A DNA stretch of 44,295 bases. It comes from Rhodanobacter sp. GTDB lineage: Bacteria; Pseudomonadota; Gammaproteobacteria; Xanthomonadales; Rhodanobacteraceae. The translations under genes were made by a program, and so were the position numbers. Shown here one piece after another: positions 28,947-38,623 of this stretch (position 1 is the stretch's first letter; each line of letters opens with the position of its first letter). Below the pieces are notes generated by a model. The model did not search any database, had not been told where the DNA came from, and was given only the letters and a program-made list of their open reading frames with translations. The DNA lies in NCBI GenBank assembly GCA_004298015.1, contig SCSE01000021.1, positions 1 through 44,295 on the forward strand. The letters run 5' to 3'.

Positions 28947-28977
28947 GGGCCCGTCAGCCGGATATGCTGACGGGCCC
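28947..28977 (-). terminator. Strong hairpin between ahpC and ahpD
   Basis: A perfect 12-bp stem (GGGCCCGTCAGC) with a 7-base loop lies 13 bases after the ahpC stop codon; on the minus strand it is followed by TTCCC. It is either a terminator after ahpC or a partial terminator/processing hairpin that lowers ahpD expression relative to ahpC. Confidence 0.68.
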
Positions 28978-28990
28978 GGTGCGAAGGATC

Positions 28991-29530
28991 TCAGGCGACC
29001 TTGAGCGTCTCTTCGCCCTTGCTCCAGTTGCAGGGGCACAGTTCGTCGGTCTGCAGTGCATCGAGCACCCGCAGCACTTCGGCGGGATTGCGCCCCACCG
29101 AACCGTCGGTGACGTAGACGAAGCGGATCACACCCTCCGGATCGACCAGGAAGGTGGCGCGTTGCGCCACACCGTCGTCGCCCAGAATGCCCAGTGCCGT
29201 GGTCAGCTCCTTCTTGATGTCGGCCAGCATCGGGAACGCGAGATCGCGCAGGTCCTTGTGGTCCTTGCGCCAGGCCAGATGCACGAACTCACTGTCGGTG
29301 CTGGCGGCCAGCACCTGGCAGTCGCGGTCGGCAAACTGCGAATTGACATCGCTGAAGCCCTTGATCTCGGTCGGGCAGACGAAGGTGAAATCTTTCGGAT
29401 AGAAGAAAACACACAACCATTTGCCCTTGTAGGTGGTGTTGTCGATGTTGCTGAAAGCCTTGTCCAGGCTCTCGATCGAGACGGTGGCCGGAACGTCGAA
29501 GGGGGGGAATTTGTCGCCAATGGTCAGCAT
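28991..29530 (-). CDS. ahpC: Peroxiredoxin AhpC (alkyl hydroperoxide reductase, actinobacterial type)
   Basis: The protein has 179 residues from the ATG at 29530 (AGGA 7 bases upstream). AhpC reduces hydrogen peroxide, organic peroxides and peroxynitrite in the cytoplasm. The peroxidatic Cys52 is in the DFTFVCPTE motif; near the C-terminus ALQTDELCPCNW has Cys165 and Cys167. This two-cysteine ending and the GSVGRNxxEVLRVLDALQ stretch are those of Mycobacterium AhpC, not of the E. coli AhpC that works with AhpF. Divergent from oxyR, with an OxyR operator beside its promoter. Confidence 0.95.
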   Translation of the reverse strand: MLTIGDKFPPFDVPATVSIESLDKAFSNIDNTTYKGKWLCVFFYPKDFTFVCPTEIKGFSDVNSQFADRDCQVLAASTDSEFVHLAWRKDHKDLRDLAFPMLADIKKELTTALGILGDDGVAQRATFLVDPEGVIRFVYVTDGSVGRNPAEVLRVLDALQTDELCPCNWSKGEETLKVA

Positions 29531-29595
29531 GGAGCATCCTGTAGGTTGAAGGGTTTCAGGGTTCAAACGCTGCCATCGGCAGCGCTATGGCGGTA

Positions 29596-29624
29596 AAGAT
29601 AGACGCAGAGCTTGCATTGTTCAA
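29596..29624 (-). promoter_or_regulatory. ahpC sigma-70 promoter
   Basis: On the minus strand a -35 TTGAAC (29624-29619) and a -10 TATCTT (29601-29596) are separated by exactly 17 bases. The -35 directly abuts the OxyR operator, the position expected for OxyR contact with RNA polymerase. Confidence 0.7.
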
Positions 29625-29661
29625 ATTGATTGTTACCATCACATCCATAGAGAAAGACTAT
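29625..29661. promoter_or_regulatory. OxyR operator between ahpC and oxyR
   Basis: Four tetrads at 11-base steps read ATTG-N7-CCAT-N7-ATAG-N7-CTAT, matching the OxyR consensus ATAG-N7-CTAT-N7-ATAG-N7-CTAT at 14 of 16 positions. The perfect half (29647-29661) lies next to oxyR (start 29683), the other half next to the ahpC -35. The site would activate ahpC and repress oxyR. Confidence 0.82.
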
Positions 29662-29682
29662 GATCAGCGATCGAGATCAACG

Positions 29683-30633
29683 ATGAACCTGCGCGATCTC
29701 CAATACCTCGTCGCACTCGCCGAACACCGGCATTTCGGCCGAGCGGCGGAAGCCTGCTTCGTCAGCCAGCCCACCCTGTCCACCCAGATCAAGAAGCTGG
29801 AGGACGAGCTCGGCGTAGCGCTGGTCGAACGCACGCCGCGCAAGGTTCTGTTGACCGACGTCGGCGCTGAAATCGCCGGCCGTGCCCGCGAGGTGCACAA
29901 CGAAATCGAGCAGATCCGGGCAGTGGCACGTCGCACGCTGGACCCTGAATCGGGCACGCTGCGGCTGGGCATCTTTCCCACCCTCGGGCCCTATCTGCTG
30001 CCCCACGCGTTGCCGCTGGTACGCGCCGCGTTCCCGCGGCTGGAACTGCTGTTGGTGGAAGAAAAGACCGAAGTCGTGCTGAACCAGCTACGCGAAGGCA
30101 AGCTGGATGCCGGTATCGTCGCGCTGCCACTGCACGAGGACAGCCTGCACAGCGAGTTCTTGTTCGAGGAACCGTTCCTGCTGGCGGTCTCGTCCGCACA
30201 TCCATTGGCGCATCAACATGGCCAGCTGAAACTGAGCGACCTGTCCCGACAGAATCTCCTGCTGCTGGAAGACGGCCACTGCCTGCGTGACCAGGCGCTG
30301 GAAGTCTGCCATCTGGCCGGGGCCAGCGAACGCAGCGGATTTCGCGCCACCAGCCTGGAAACATTGCGCCAGATGGTGGCCGCCAATGTCGGCATCACCC
30401 TGCTGCCGACGATGGCGGTGAAGCCACCGGTGGCCGCGGTCGAGCACCTGCACCTGATCGAATTCAAGGGTCACCCACCCAGCCGGCGGGTGGCGATGGT
30501 ATGGCGCAAGAGCTCGGCGATGAACACCTTCCTGATACGCCTGGCCACGATCTTCAGGCAGTTGCCCGCCGACCTCCTCGATGCCCACAGCGCGGCGACA
30601 CCGCCGTTGGCCCAGTCAACGCGACGGCTATAG
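29683..30633 (+). CDS. oxyR: Hydrogen peroxide-sensing LysR-type regulator OxyR
   Basis: The protein has 316 residues from the ATG at 29683; the frame is open further 5' across the operator, but similarity starts at MNLRDLQYLVALAEHRHFG. Order: LysR helix-turn-helix (AAEACFVSQPTLSTQIKKLE), linker helix, then the two-lobed effector domain. The redox pair is present: Cys200 in LLLLEDGHCLRDQ and Cys209 in ALEVCHLAG, equivalent to Cys199 and Cys208 of E. coli OxyR. Oxidation forms a disulfide and switches operator binding. It is divergent from ahpC and just upstream of a second operator and the rubrerythrin cluster. Confidence 0.96.
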   Translation: MNLRDLQYLVALAEHRHFGRAAEACFVSQPTLSTQIKKLEDELGVALVERTPRKVLLTDVGAEIAGRAREVHNEIEQIRAVARRTLDPESGTLRLGIFPTLGPYLLPHALPLVRAAFPRLELLLVEEKTEVVLNQLREGKLDAGIVALPLHEDSLHSEFLFEEPFLLAVSSAHPLAHQHGQLKLSDLSRQNLLLLEDGHCLRDQALEVCHLAGASERSGFRATSLETLRQMVAANVGITLLPTMAVKPPVAAVEHLHLIEFKGHPPSRRVAMVWRKSSAMNTFLIRLATIFRQLPADLLDAHSAATPPLAQSTRRL

Positions 30634-30653
30634 CGGCGAGCCTTGCCCTCTCG

Positions 30654-30690
30654 ATAGCCAGGACCTATCGCCTTGATCGAAACAATCAAT
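30654..30690 (+). promoter_or_regulatory. Second OxyR operator, upstream of the rubrerythrin cluster
   Basis: Four tetrads at exact 11-base steps read ATAG-N7-CTAT-N7-ATCG-N7-CAAT, again 14 of 16 consensus positions with a perfect first half. It begins 21 bases after the oxyR stop and ends next to a -35-like hexamer, the same layout as at ahpC. It predicts OxyR activation of the genes at 30790-33368. Confidence 0.75.
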
Positions 30691-30719
30691 TTCTTTGCGG
30701 GCGCGACGAACGGTAGGCT
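30691..30719 (+). promoter_or_regulatory. Candidate rubrerythrin-cluster promoter
   Basis: A weak -35 (TTCTTT, 30691-30696) abuts the OxyR operator; after 17 bases comes a weak -10 (TAGGCT, 30714-30719). Weak elements placed this way are typical of activator-dependent promoters. The start codon is 70 bases downstream. Confidence 0.45.
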
Positions 30720-30789
30720 CAATGACGGGGTAGCCGCTGAGTATGGTCTCCGAATTTTCCTCCCAACCATGTGCCATGAGGTGATGTAG

Positions 30790-31209
30790 ATGAGCAGCCT
30801 GAAAGGTTCCAAGACCGAGCAGAATCTGAAAGACGCGTTTGCCGGTGAGTCGATGGCGAACCGCCGCTACCTGTACTTCGCCGGCAAGGCGGATGTCGAG
30901 GGCTACAACGACGTATCGGCGGTGTTCCGCTCGACCGCCGAGGGTGAAACCGGACATGCCCATGGTCACCTCGAGTACCTCGAGGAAGTCGGTGACCCGG
31001 CGACCGGCCTGCCGTTCGGCGAGACCTCGCTGAACCTGAAGTCCGCCGTCGCCGGCGAGACCCACGAATACACCGACATGTATCCGGGCATGGCCAAGGC
31101 CGCGCGTTCGGAGAACTTCGACGAAATCGCCGACTGGTTCGAGACCCTGGCCAAGGCCGAGCGCTCGCACGCCAACCGTTTCCAGAAGGCTCTGGACGAG
31201 CTGAAGTAA
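30790..31209 (+). CDS. Rubrerythrin-like diiron protein (no rubredoxin domain)
   Basis: The protein has 139 residues. It is a four-helix ferritin-like domain with the rubrerythrin pattern: [26 protein letters not shown] (Glu pair in helix 1), [33 protein letters not shown] and [15 protein letters not shown]. Metal ligands are Glu/His in ExxH-type repeats. The C-terminal rubredoxin domain of classical rubrerythrins is missing, so electrons must come from another protein. Rubrerythrins reduce hydrogen peroxide. A GAGGTGA site precedes the ATG. It is the first gene of the OxyR-linked cluster. Confidence 0.93.
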   Translation: MSSLKGSKTEQNLKDAFAGESMANRRYLYFAGKADVEGYNDVSAVFRSTAEGETGHAHGHLEYLEEVGDPATGLPFGETSLNLKSAVAGETHEYTDMYPGMAKAARSENFDEIADWFETLAKAERSHANRFQKALDELK

Positions 31210-31356
31210 GGCTCTCGCGCCTTCTTGTGACCGCGTCGTCCGGCCATGTCGGGTGCGCGGTCAGGCTGGCTGCAACGCGCGCCAAGACCTGAGCGGCCAC
31301 GCCAGAACCGCACCGCTGGTCGGCCATCGTTTTGCTGATCTCCTGGAGGACACCGC

Positions 31357-32724
31357 ATGGCCGAGCATCCGCCCGTGGCACCCGACGCCGCCTCAAGCGC
31401 ACCGCGCGAGGGCAACCTCGACGCTCCGACACGGCATCCACTGGGCTGGACCGAGGACGGATTCTGGGATCAGGCCGCGCTGGATGCGGAACTCGAGCGG
31501 GTTTTCAATATCTGCCACGGTTGTCGTCGCTGTGTCAGCCTCTGCCACGCTTTTCCCACCTTGTTCGACCTGATCGACGAATCCAGCACGATGGAAATCG
31601 ACGGCGTCGACAAGGCCGATTTTTCCAAGGTCACCGAGCATTGCTACCTGTGTGACCTGTGCTACCAGACCAAATGCCCCTATGTCCCGCCACACGAATG
31701 GAATGTCGATTTTCCGCATCTGATGCTGCGCGCCAAGGCCGTCGATTTCCGCCGCGACGGCGCACCGCTGTCGGCGAAAATCCTGTCCAGTACGACCACG
31801 GTCGGCAAGCTCGCCTCCTTGCCGGTGGTGGTGCAGGTAGTCAATGCCGCCAACCGAAACCCGGGTGCGCGCAAGCTGCTGCAGAAAACCCTCGGCGTCG
31901 ACGCCGAGGCGCGCGTACCCGAGTACCACGCGCCCAGTGCGCGCAAGCGACTGAGCGACCTCGATGGCAGCGGCGAGGTGATTCCCGCCGGTCGCACCAG
32001 CGGCAAGCTGGCCCTGTTTGCCACCTGTTACTGCGATTACTCGGCCCCCGGCATGGTCGAGGATCTTGCCGCGGTGCTGCAGCACAACGCGATCCCGGTG
32101 AAGCTGGTCGAACGCGAGGTATGTTGCGGCATGCCCAAGCTCGAACTGGGCGATCTGGAAACCGTGCGCAAGCTCAAGGAGAAGAATATTCCGGTGCTGG
32201 CGGCGATGGCCCGCGAGGGCTGGGACTTCACCGCCGCGATCCCCTCCTGCGTGCTGATGTTCAAGCAGGAGTTGCCGCTGATGTTCCCCGACGACGCGGA
32301 TGTCGCATTGGTGCGCAAGCACTTCTTCGACCCGTTCGAATACCTGATGGAGCGGCACCGCGCAGGCTTACTGTCCACCGACTTCAAGCAATCACTGGGC
32401 AAGGTGACCTGGCAGGTACCCTGCCACCAGCGGGTGCAGAACATCGGCCCGAAGACCCGCGACATCCTCAAGCTGGTGCCGGATACCGAGGTGGTGACGA
32501 TCGAACGCTGCTCGGGACACGACGGCACTTACGGCGTCAAGCACAAGACGTACGCGATCTCGCGCAAGCTGGCCAAGCCGGTGGAAAAGCGCGTGGCGCA
32601 GAGCGAGGCCGATTACTTTACCAGCGACTGCCCGATGGCCGGTGGTCATATCGCGCACGGCCTGGGCGACAACCCCGCCGCGCAACATCCACTGAGCCTG
32701 TTGCGGCTCGCCTACGGCATTTGA
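31357..32724 (+). CDS. GlpC/HdrB-like iron-sulfur oxidoreductase subunit
   Basis: The protein has 455 residues. The N-terminal half carries two [4Fe-4S] ferredoxin-type motifs: [13 protein letters not shown] (Cys53, 56, 59, 63) and [13 protein letters not shown] (Cys96, 99, 102, 107). The C-terminal half has two cysteine-rich CCG domains: the first complete (ATCYCDYS...EVCCGMP), the second reduced (VPCHQR...RCSGHDG), with a single Cys in the second motif. This is the layout of GlpC and heterodisulfide-reductase-type electron carriers. No flavin or membrane domain is present, so a partner is required. No glpA/glpB neighbours exist; the company is rubrerythrin and DUF3501, so electron supply to rubrerythrin is a plausible role (inference). 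A 147-base gap separates it from rubrerythrin. Confidence 0.9.
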   Translation: MAEHPPVAPDAASSAPREGNLDAPTRHPLGWTEDGFWDQAALDAELERVFNICHGCRRCVSLCHAFPTLFDLIDESSTMEIDGVDKADFSKVTEHCYLCDLCYQTKCPYVPPHEWNVDFPHLMLRAKAVDFRRDGAPLSAKILSSTTTVGKLASLPVVVQVVNAANRNPGARKLLQKTLGVDAEARVPEYHAPSARKRLSDLDGSGEVIPAGRTSGKLALFATCYCDYSAPGMVEDLAAVLQHNAIPVKLVEREVCCGMPKLELGDLETVRKLKEKNIPVLAAMAREGWDFTAAIPSCVLMFKQELPLMFPDDADVALVRKHFFDPFEYLMERHRAGLLSTDFKQSLGKVTWQVPCHQRVQNIGPKTRDILKLVPDTEVVTIERCSGHDGTYGVKHKTYAISRKLAKPVEKRVAQSEADYFTSDCPMAGGHIAHGLGDNPAAQHPLSLLRLAYGI

Positions 32725-32789
32725 GCAAGCCGCGACATGAGCTTCACGCCCTCCTCCCACTCGCCGCCACCCGATTCCGACCCGAGCCC

Positions 32790-33368
32790 ATGAAACCACT
32801 GACCCACGACGATTTGTTCAATTTGGAAACCTATGCCCGCGAGCGGACGGCGTTCCGCAGCAAGGTGCTGGCGCACAAGAAGCAGCGCACCATCCACCTG
32901 GGCGATCACCTGACCCTGCTGTTCGAGGATCGGCTGACCGTGCAGTACCAGATCCAGGAGATGCTGCGGATCGAGCGCATCTTCGAAGCTGCCGGCATCC
33001 AGGATGAACTCGACGCCTATAACCCACTGATCCCCGACGGCCACAATCTCAAGGCGACCTTGCTGGTCGAGTACGAGGACGAACAGCAGCGTCGCCGCGA
33101 GCTGCAGCGCCTGCGCGGGCTGGAAGACCACATCGAGCTGCAGGTCGGTGACGAGACGGCCATCGCCATCGCCGACGAGGACATGGAGCGCAGCAACGAC
33201 GACAAGACCTCCGCCGTGCATTTCCTGCGCTTCGAGCTGAGCCCGGGCATGCTCGCCGAATGGGCCCGCGGCGGTACAGTGACCCTGCGCAGCACCCACC
33301 CCGCCGGTCGGGTGTCGGCCGCACTGTCGGCCGAACAGTGCACCGCGCTGGCGCAAGACTTCAACTGA
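32790..33368 (+). CDS. DUF3501-family protein
   Basis: The protein has 192 residues from the ATG at 32790; the open frame extends upstream, overlapping the Fe-S gene, but similarity to the family starts here. The DUF3501 pattern is visible: MKPLTHDDLFNLETYARERTAFRSKVLAHKKQR, HLTLLFEDRLTVQYQIQEMLR, a central acidic helix, and VHFLRFELS near the end. No catalytic motif, signal or membrane segment is seen. The function of the family is not established. It recurs after rubrerythrin and Fe-S oxidoreductase genes in proteobacteria, which suggests a shared redox job. It starts 65 bases after the Fe-S gene. Confidence 0.9.
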   Translation: MKPLTHDDLFNLETYARERTAFRSKVLAHKKQRTIHLGDHLTLLFEDRLTVQYQIQEMLRIERIFEAAGIQDELDAYNPLIPDGHNLKATLLVEYEDEQQRRRELQRLRGLEDHIELQVGDETAIAIADEDMERSNDDKTSAVHFLRFELSPGMLAEWARGGTVTLRSTHPAGRVSAALSAEQCTALAQDFN

Positions 33369-33661
33369 CCGCCCGCCGCCAATGCCGTGCGGCGCCGACT
33401 GTATCCGTTGCGTGTCGGCCAGCAGGCGCACATTGAGGGTTTCCCGGATTGATGCCGGCGCTGCTGCCATGCCTCACTGAACCGCGCTGACACCGCTGCG
33501 GCGGCCTGCGAACAGGTGTTCGTGGAACGTCCCGATGCGCCGATGCCGTGACTGTGTCGCCCTCACGCTGACTACTGCGACGCCCGCAGGCCCCGTGGCA
33601 AACCGTGCGCAACTTGCGCCATGATGGGCGTCAGTGCAACAACGGCAGGCCAAGCGCATTG

Positions 33662-35401
<1,740 letters not shown>

Positions 35402-35540
35402 CGGCCTGACGACATCACCATCCGCGAGCGCATTGTCAAGCTAAGGTCACGGAACTGTGCTTGACGACTTGCTTGCAGACCGCAGGCGCGGTATTAACTG
35501 AATCTGCCCTGCGGGGCTGCCGCATCCAGGTTGGGGAACC

Positions 35541-36640
35541 ATGGTGTCGAGGAAACGGGAAAAGCACCTGGAATACGTGGCGCTGGTCCATCGCATGCGA
35601 ACCCTCGGTTCGGGCCTGGGCGCGCTGCCGGTCGCGTCAGTGTTGTACCAGCAAAATGCGTCGCGATGGTTGTGGGCGCTGGTGATCTTGCATGCTGTGA
35701 TCTGGCCTCACGTGGCCTGGGTGATCGCCTCGCGCGCCGAGAACCCCGCACGGGCCGAACGACGCAATTTCCTGGTCGACACGATCCTGGTCGGCATCTG
35801 GGTTCCCGTGATGCAATTGAACCTGCTGCCGAGCGCGGTGCTGGTCACCATGCTGGCGATGAACCACGTCAGCGCCGGTGGCTGGCGCCTGTTGGCGCGA
35901 TCGCTGCTGCTGTTGTCACTGACGGGCCTGGCCACCTGGTGGATGCTGGGTTTCACCCTGCAACCGGTCAGCACCATGTTCAACATCGTTGCCTGCCTGC
36001 CGATGCTGCTGAGCAACCCGATCTGGCTGAGCAAGGTGAATTACAGCCTGGCCCAGCGCGTCCGGCAACAAAACCGCCTGCTCGATCAACTCAATCGCAC
36101 CGATGCGCTCACCGGGTTGCCGAACCGCACGCATTGGCTGGAGGCCGTGAGTCGGGCCTTGCAACAGTTCGAGCGCAACCGGCGACCGGCAACGGTCATT
36201 CTGCTGGATATCGACAACTTCAAGAATATCAACGACTCCCACGGCCACGCAGCCGGCGACGCGCTGCTACGAAAAATGGCCAGTGTGCTGTATGAAAATC
36301 TGCGCGAAGTGGACACTCCCGGCCGACTCGGCGGCGATGAATTCGGTATCGTGTTGTCCGATACCGACGATGCCCACGCACACGCCGTGGCCGAACGGAT
36401 ACGCCAACAGATCGAGCGCAGCCATATCGGCGCCCACAGTGAGGAGCATGCCTGGACGGTGAGCTTGGCGTCGCCGAAATCACGTCCGCCATAAGTGGTG
36501 TCGGCGTATGGGTGCGCCACGCCGACATCGCGCTTTACCGCGCCAAGAGCCGTGGACGCAATCGAGTCTGTGGCACGTTGCCGGCTGCCAATGCCGAGGA
36601 CATGCCGACGGACAGCAGGACGGCGACGACGATACCCTGA
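35541..36640 (+). pseudogene. MASE2-GGDEF diguanylate cyclase disrupted by a frameshift
   Basis: The intact frame starts at 35541 with about six hydrophobic segments of a MASE2-type membrane sensor (residues ~20-165), followed by a GGDEF domain (DALTGLPNRTHW, DIDNFKNINDSHGH, RLGGDEFG at 264-268). This frame breaks at about 36465-36470 and stops at 36494. In the next frame the missing GGDEF ending continues exactly where expected (GVAEI..., WVRHADIALYRAKSRGRNRV) and stops at 36640. Restoring one G in the run at 36467-36468 would give one uninterrupted cyclase of about 366 residues. GGDEF enzymes make cyclic di-GMP from two GTP. The gene is either inactivated or the base was lost in sequencing. 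The active-site motif itself is intact. Confidence 0.85.
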
Positions 36641-36788
36641 GGTTCACCGGTTCGACATAACTCCCGATCCCTGCGCCAGACACGCTGTGGCCTGCGGGTG
36701 CGGTCGTGCTGCTTCGCCATGCCAGTCCCCGGTGGGCGGAGGCGTAGTATGTTGCAGTAATGACCCCTCGCAGCGCGGCGAAACCCAC

Positions 36789-38450
36789 ATGACGGCCATT
36801 TTCGATCAGGACCTGCCGAGAAACAGCGCCAACCATGCACCGCTTTCACCACTGTCGTTTATCGAACGTGCCGCCGCGGTCTATCCCGAAAAACTGGCCG
36901 TCCTGCATGGCCATGGCGCACTGGCCTTGCGCCGGAACTGGGCCGATCTCTATGCGCGTTGCTGCCAACTGGCTGGCGCGCTCGTACTGAACGGCATCAA
37001 CCGGGGGGACACCGTGGCCGTGATGCTGCCCAACACCCCAGCCATGGTCGAGGCGCATTTCGGCATTCCCATGTCCGGGGCGGTACTCAATGCGCTCAAT
37101 ACGAGGCTTGATGCGGAAACCCTGGCCTTCATGCTCGACCACGGCGAAGCCAAAGCGGTGATCGTCGACACCGAGTTTGCGCCGGTCATGCAAAAAGCCC
37201 TGTCGCTGCGCCGCTCTTCGTCCCCGCTGCTCATCATCGATGTCGCCGACCCGTTATATGAGGGCTCGGCCGAACCGCTGGGCACACGCGACTACGAGGC
37301 TTTTCTCGGTGAGGGCGACCCTTTGTTTGATTGGCGATATCCCGCCGATGAGTGGGACGCCATCTCGCTCAACTACACCAGCGGCACCACCGGCAACCCC
37401 AAGGGAGTGGTCTATCACCATCGCGGCGCCGCCACCAATGCGGTTTCAAACATCCTTGAATGGGACATGCCGAAGCATGCCGTGTACCTGTGGACGCTAC
37501 CTATGTTCCACTGCAATGGCTGGTGTTTCCCGTGGACGGTGGCCGCACGCGCCGGGGTCAATGTCTGTCTGCGGAAGGTCGAGGCACAGTCCATCGTCGA
37601 AGCCATCCGCGAGCACCAAGTCAGTCATTATTGCGGTGCGCCGATCGTCCACAGCCTGCTGGTCAACGCGCCGGACGAGCTCACCCGCGGCCTGCCGCGC
37701 GGGGTCAAGGCCATGGTTGCCGGTGCCGCGCCGCCGGCATCGATGATCGAAGGCATGGAGCGGCTCGGCTTCGACCTGACCCATGTCTATGGCTTGACCG
37801 AGGTCTACGGCCCGGCGACCGTATGCGCCAGGCATGAAGCATGGGACGCCCTGGAGATCGGCGAACGCGCCCGCCTGAATGCCAGGCAGGGCGTGCGTTA
37901 CCATCTGCAACACTTCGCCCGTGTGCTGGACCCGGTCACTATGCAGCCGGTACCGGCCGATGGCGAAACCATGGGCGAGATCATGTTCCAGGGCAATATC
38001 GTCATGAAGGGTTATCTGAAAAATCCGCAAGCCACCGGCGAGGCGTTCGCTGGCGGCTGGTTTCACAGTGGCGATCTGGCCGTCCTGGACCCGGACGGCT
38101 ACATGAAAATCAAGGATCGCAGCAAGGACATCATCATTTCCGGCGGCGAGAACATCTCCTCCATCGAGGTCGAGGATGTGCTGTACCGGCATCCGGCAGT
38201 GCTTGCCGCTGCAGTCGTCGCCAAGCCGGACCCGCGCTGGGGAGAGACCCCGTGTGCCTTCATCGAGACAAAAGCCGGCGCCAACACCGATGCCGAGGAA
38301 ATCATCGCGCATTGCAGGAAGCATCTGGCGGGATTCAAGCTGCCACGGATCATCGTGTTTGGTGAAATCCCCAAGACCGCAACCGGTAAAATCATGAAAT
38401 TCGAGCTGCGCAAACAGCTCCTTGACACTGCGGAATCCGACCACACCTGA
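36789..38450 (+). CDS. Acyl-CoA synthetase (AMP-binding, BZO1/AAE-type)
   Basis: The protein has 553 residues from the ATG at 36789; the earlier open frame crosses the end of the broken GGDEF gene. Adenylate-forming signatures: NYTSGTTGNPKG (195-206), HVYGLTEVYGPAT, GGWFHSGDLAVLDPDGYM, the hinge DRSKDIIISGGENISSIEVE and the C-terminal KTATGKIMKFEL with the catalytic Lys. The YLWTLPMFHCNGWCFPW stretch is typical of the plant/bacterial acyl-activating enzyme group that accepts short- or medium-chain and aromatic acids. The acid is not predictable. It differs clearly from the neighbour at 33662, so they are not recent duplicates. Confidence 0.92.
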   Translation: MTAIFDQDLPRNSANHAPLSPLSFIERAAAVYPEKLAVLHGHGALALRRNWADLYARCCQLAGALVLNGINRGDTVAVMLPNTPAMVEAHFGIPMSGAVLNALNTRLDAETLAFMLDHGEAKAVIVDTEFAPVMQKALSLRRSSSPLLIIDVADPLYEGSAEPLGTRDYEAFLGEGDPLFDWRYPADEWDAISLNYTSGTTGNPKGVVYHHRGAATNAVSNILEWDMPKHAVYLWTLPMFHCNGWCFPWTVAARAGVNVCLRKVEAQSIVEAIREHQVSHYCGAPIVHSLLVNAPDELTRGLPRGVKAMVAGAAPPASMIEGMERLGFDLTHVYGLTEVYGPATVCARHEAWDALEIGERARLNARQGVRYHLQHFARVLDPVTMQPVPADGETMGEIMFQGNIVMKGYLKNPQATGEAFAGGWFHSGDLAVLDPDGYMKIKDRSKDIIISGGENISSIEVEDVLYRHPAVLAAAVVAKPDPRWGETPCAFIETKAGANTDAEEIIAHCRKHLAGFKLPRIIVFGEIPKTATGKIMKFELRKQLLDTAESDHT

Positions 38451-38623
38451 TCCCCTCACCGGCCCTTACCTGGCAACACCCCCGCGACGGCACCCGCCAC
38501 GAAATCTTGATGTGGACCGCGATGCCACCATATTGCCGTGGGTGCCCACCTCGCCAGCACAGCGTCCTGTCCGAAAACGCGCCCTCCCCACTTGATCTCC
38601 GACGAAAAGGCAATTCCCTCCTG

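Noticed and set aside
30673-30689. FNR/CRP-like inverted repeat TTGAT-N7-ATCAA upstream of the rubrerythrin gene
   Set aside because: FNR sites need a 4-base spacer; here it is 7. The bases are part of the OxyR tetrads, which explain them better.
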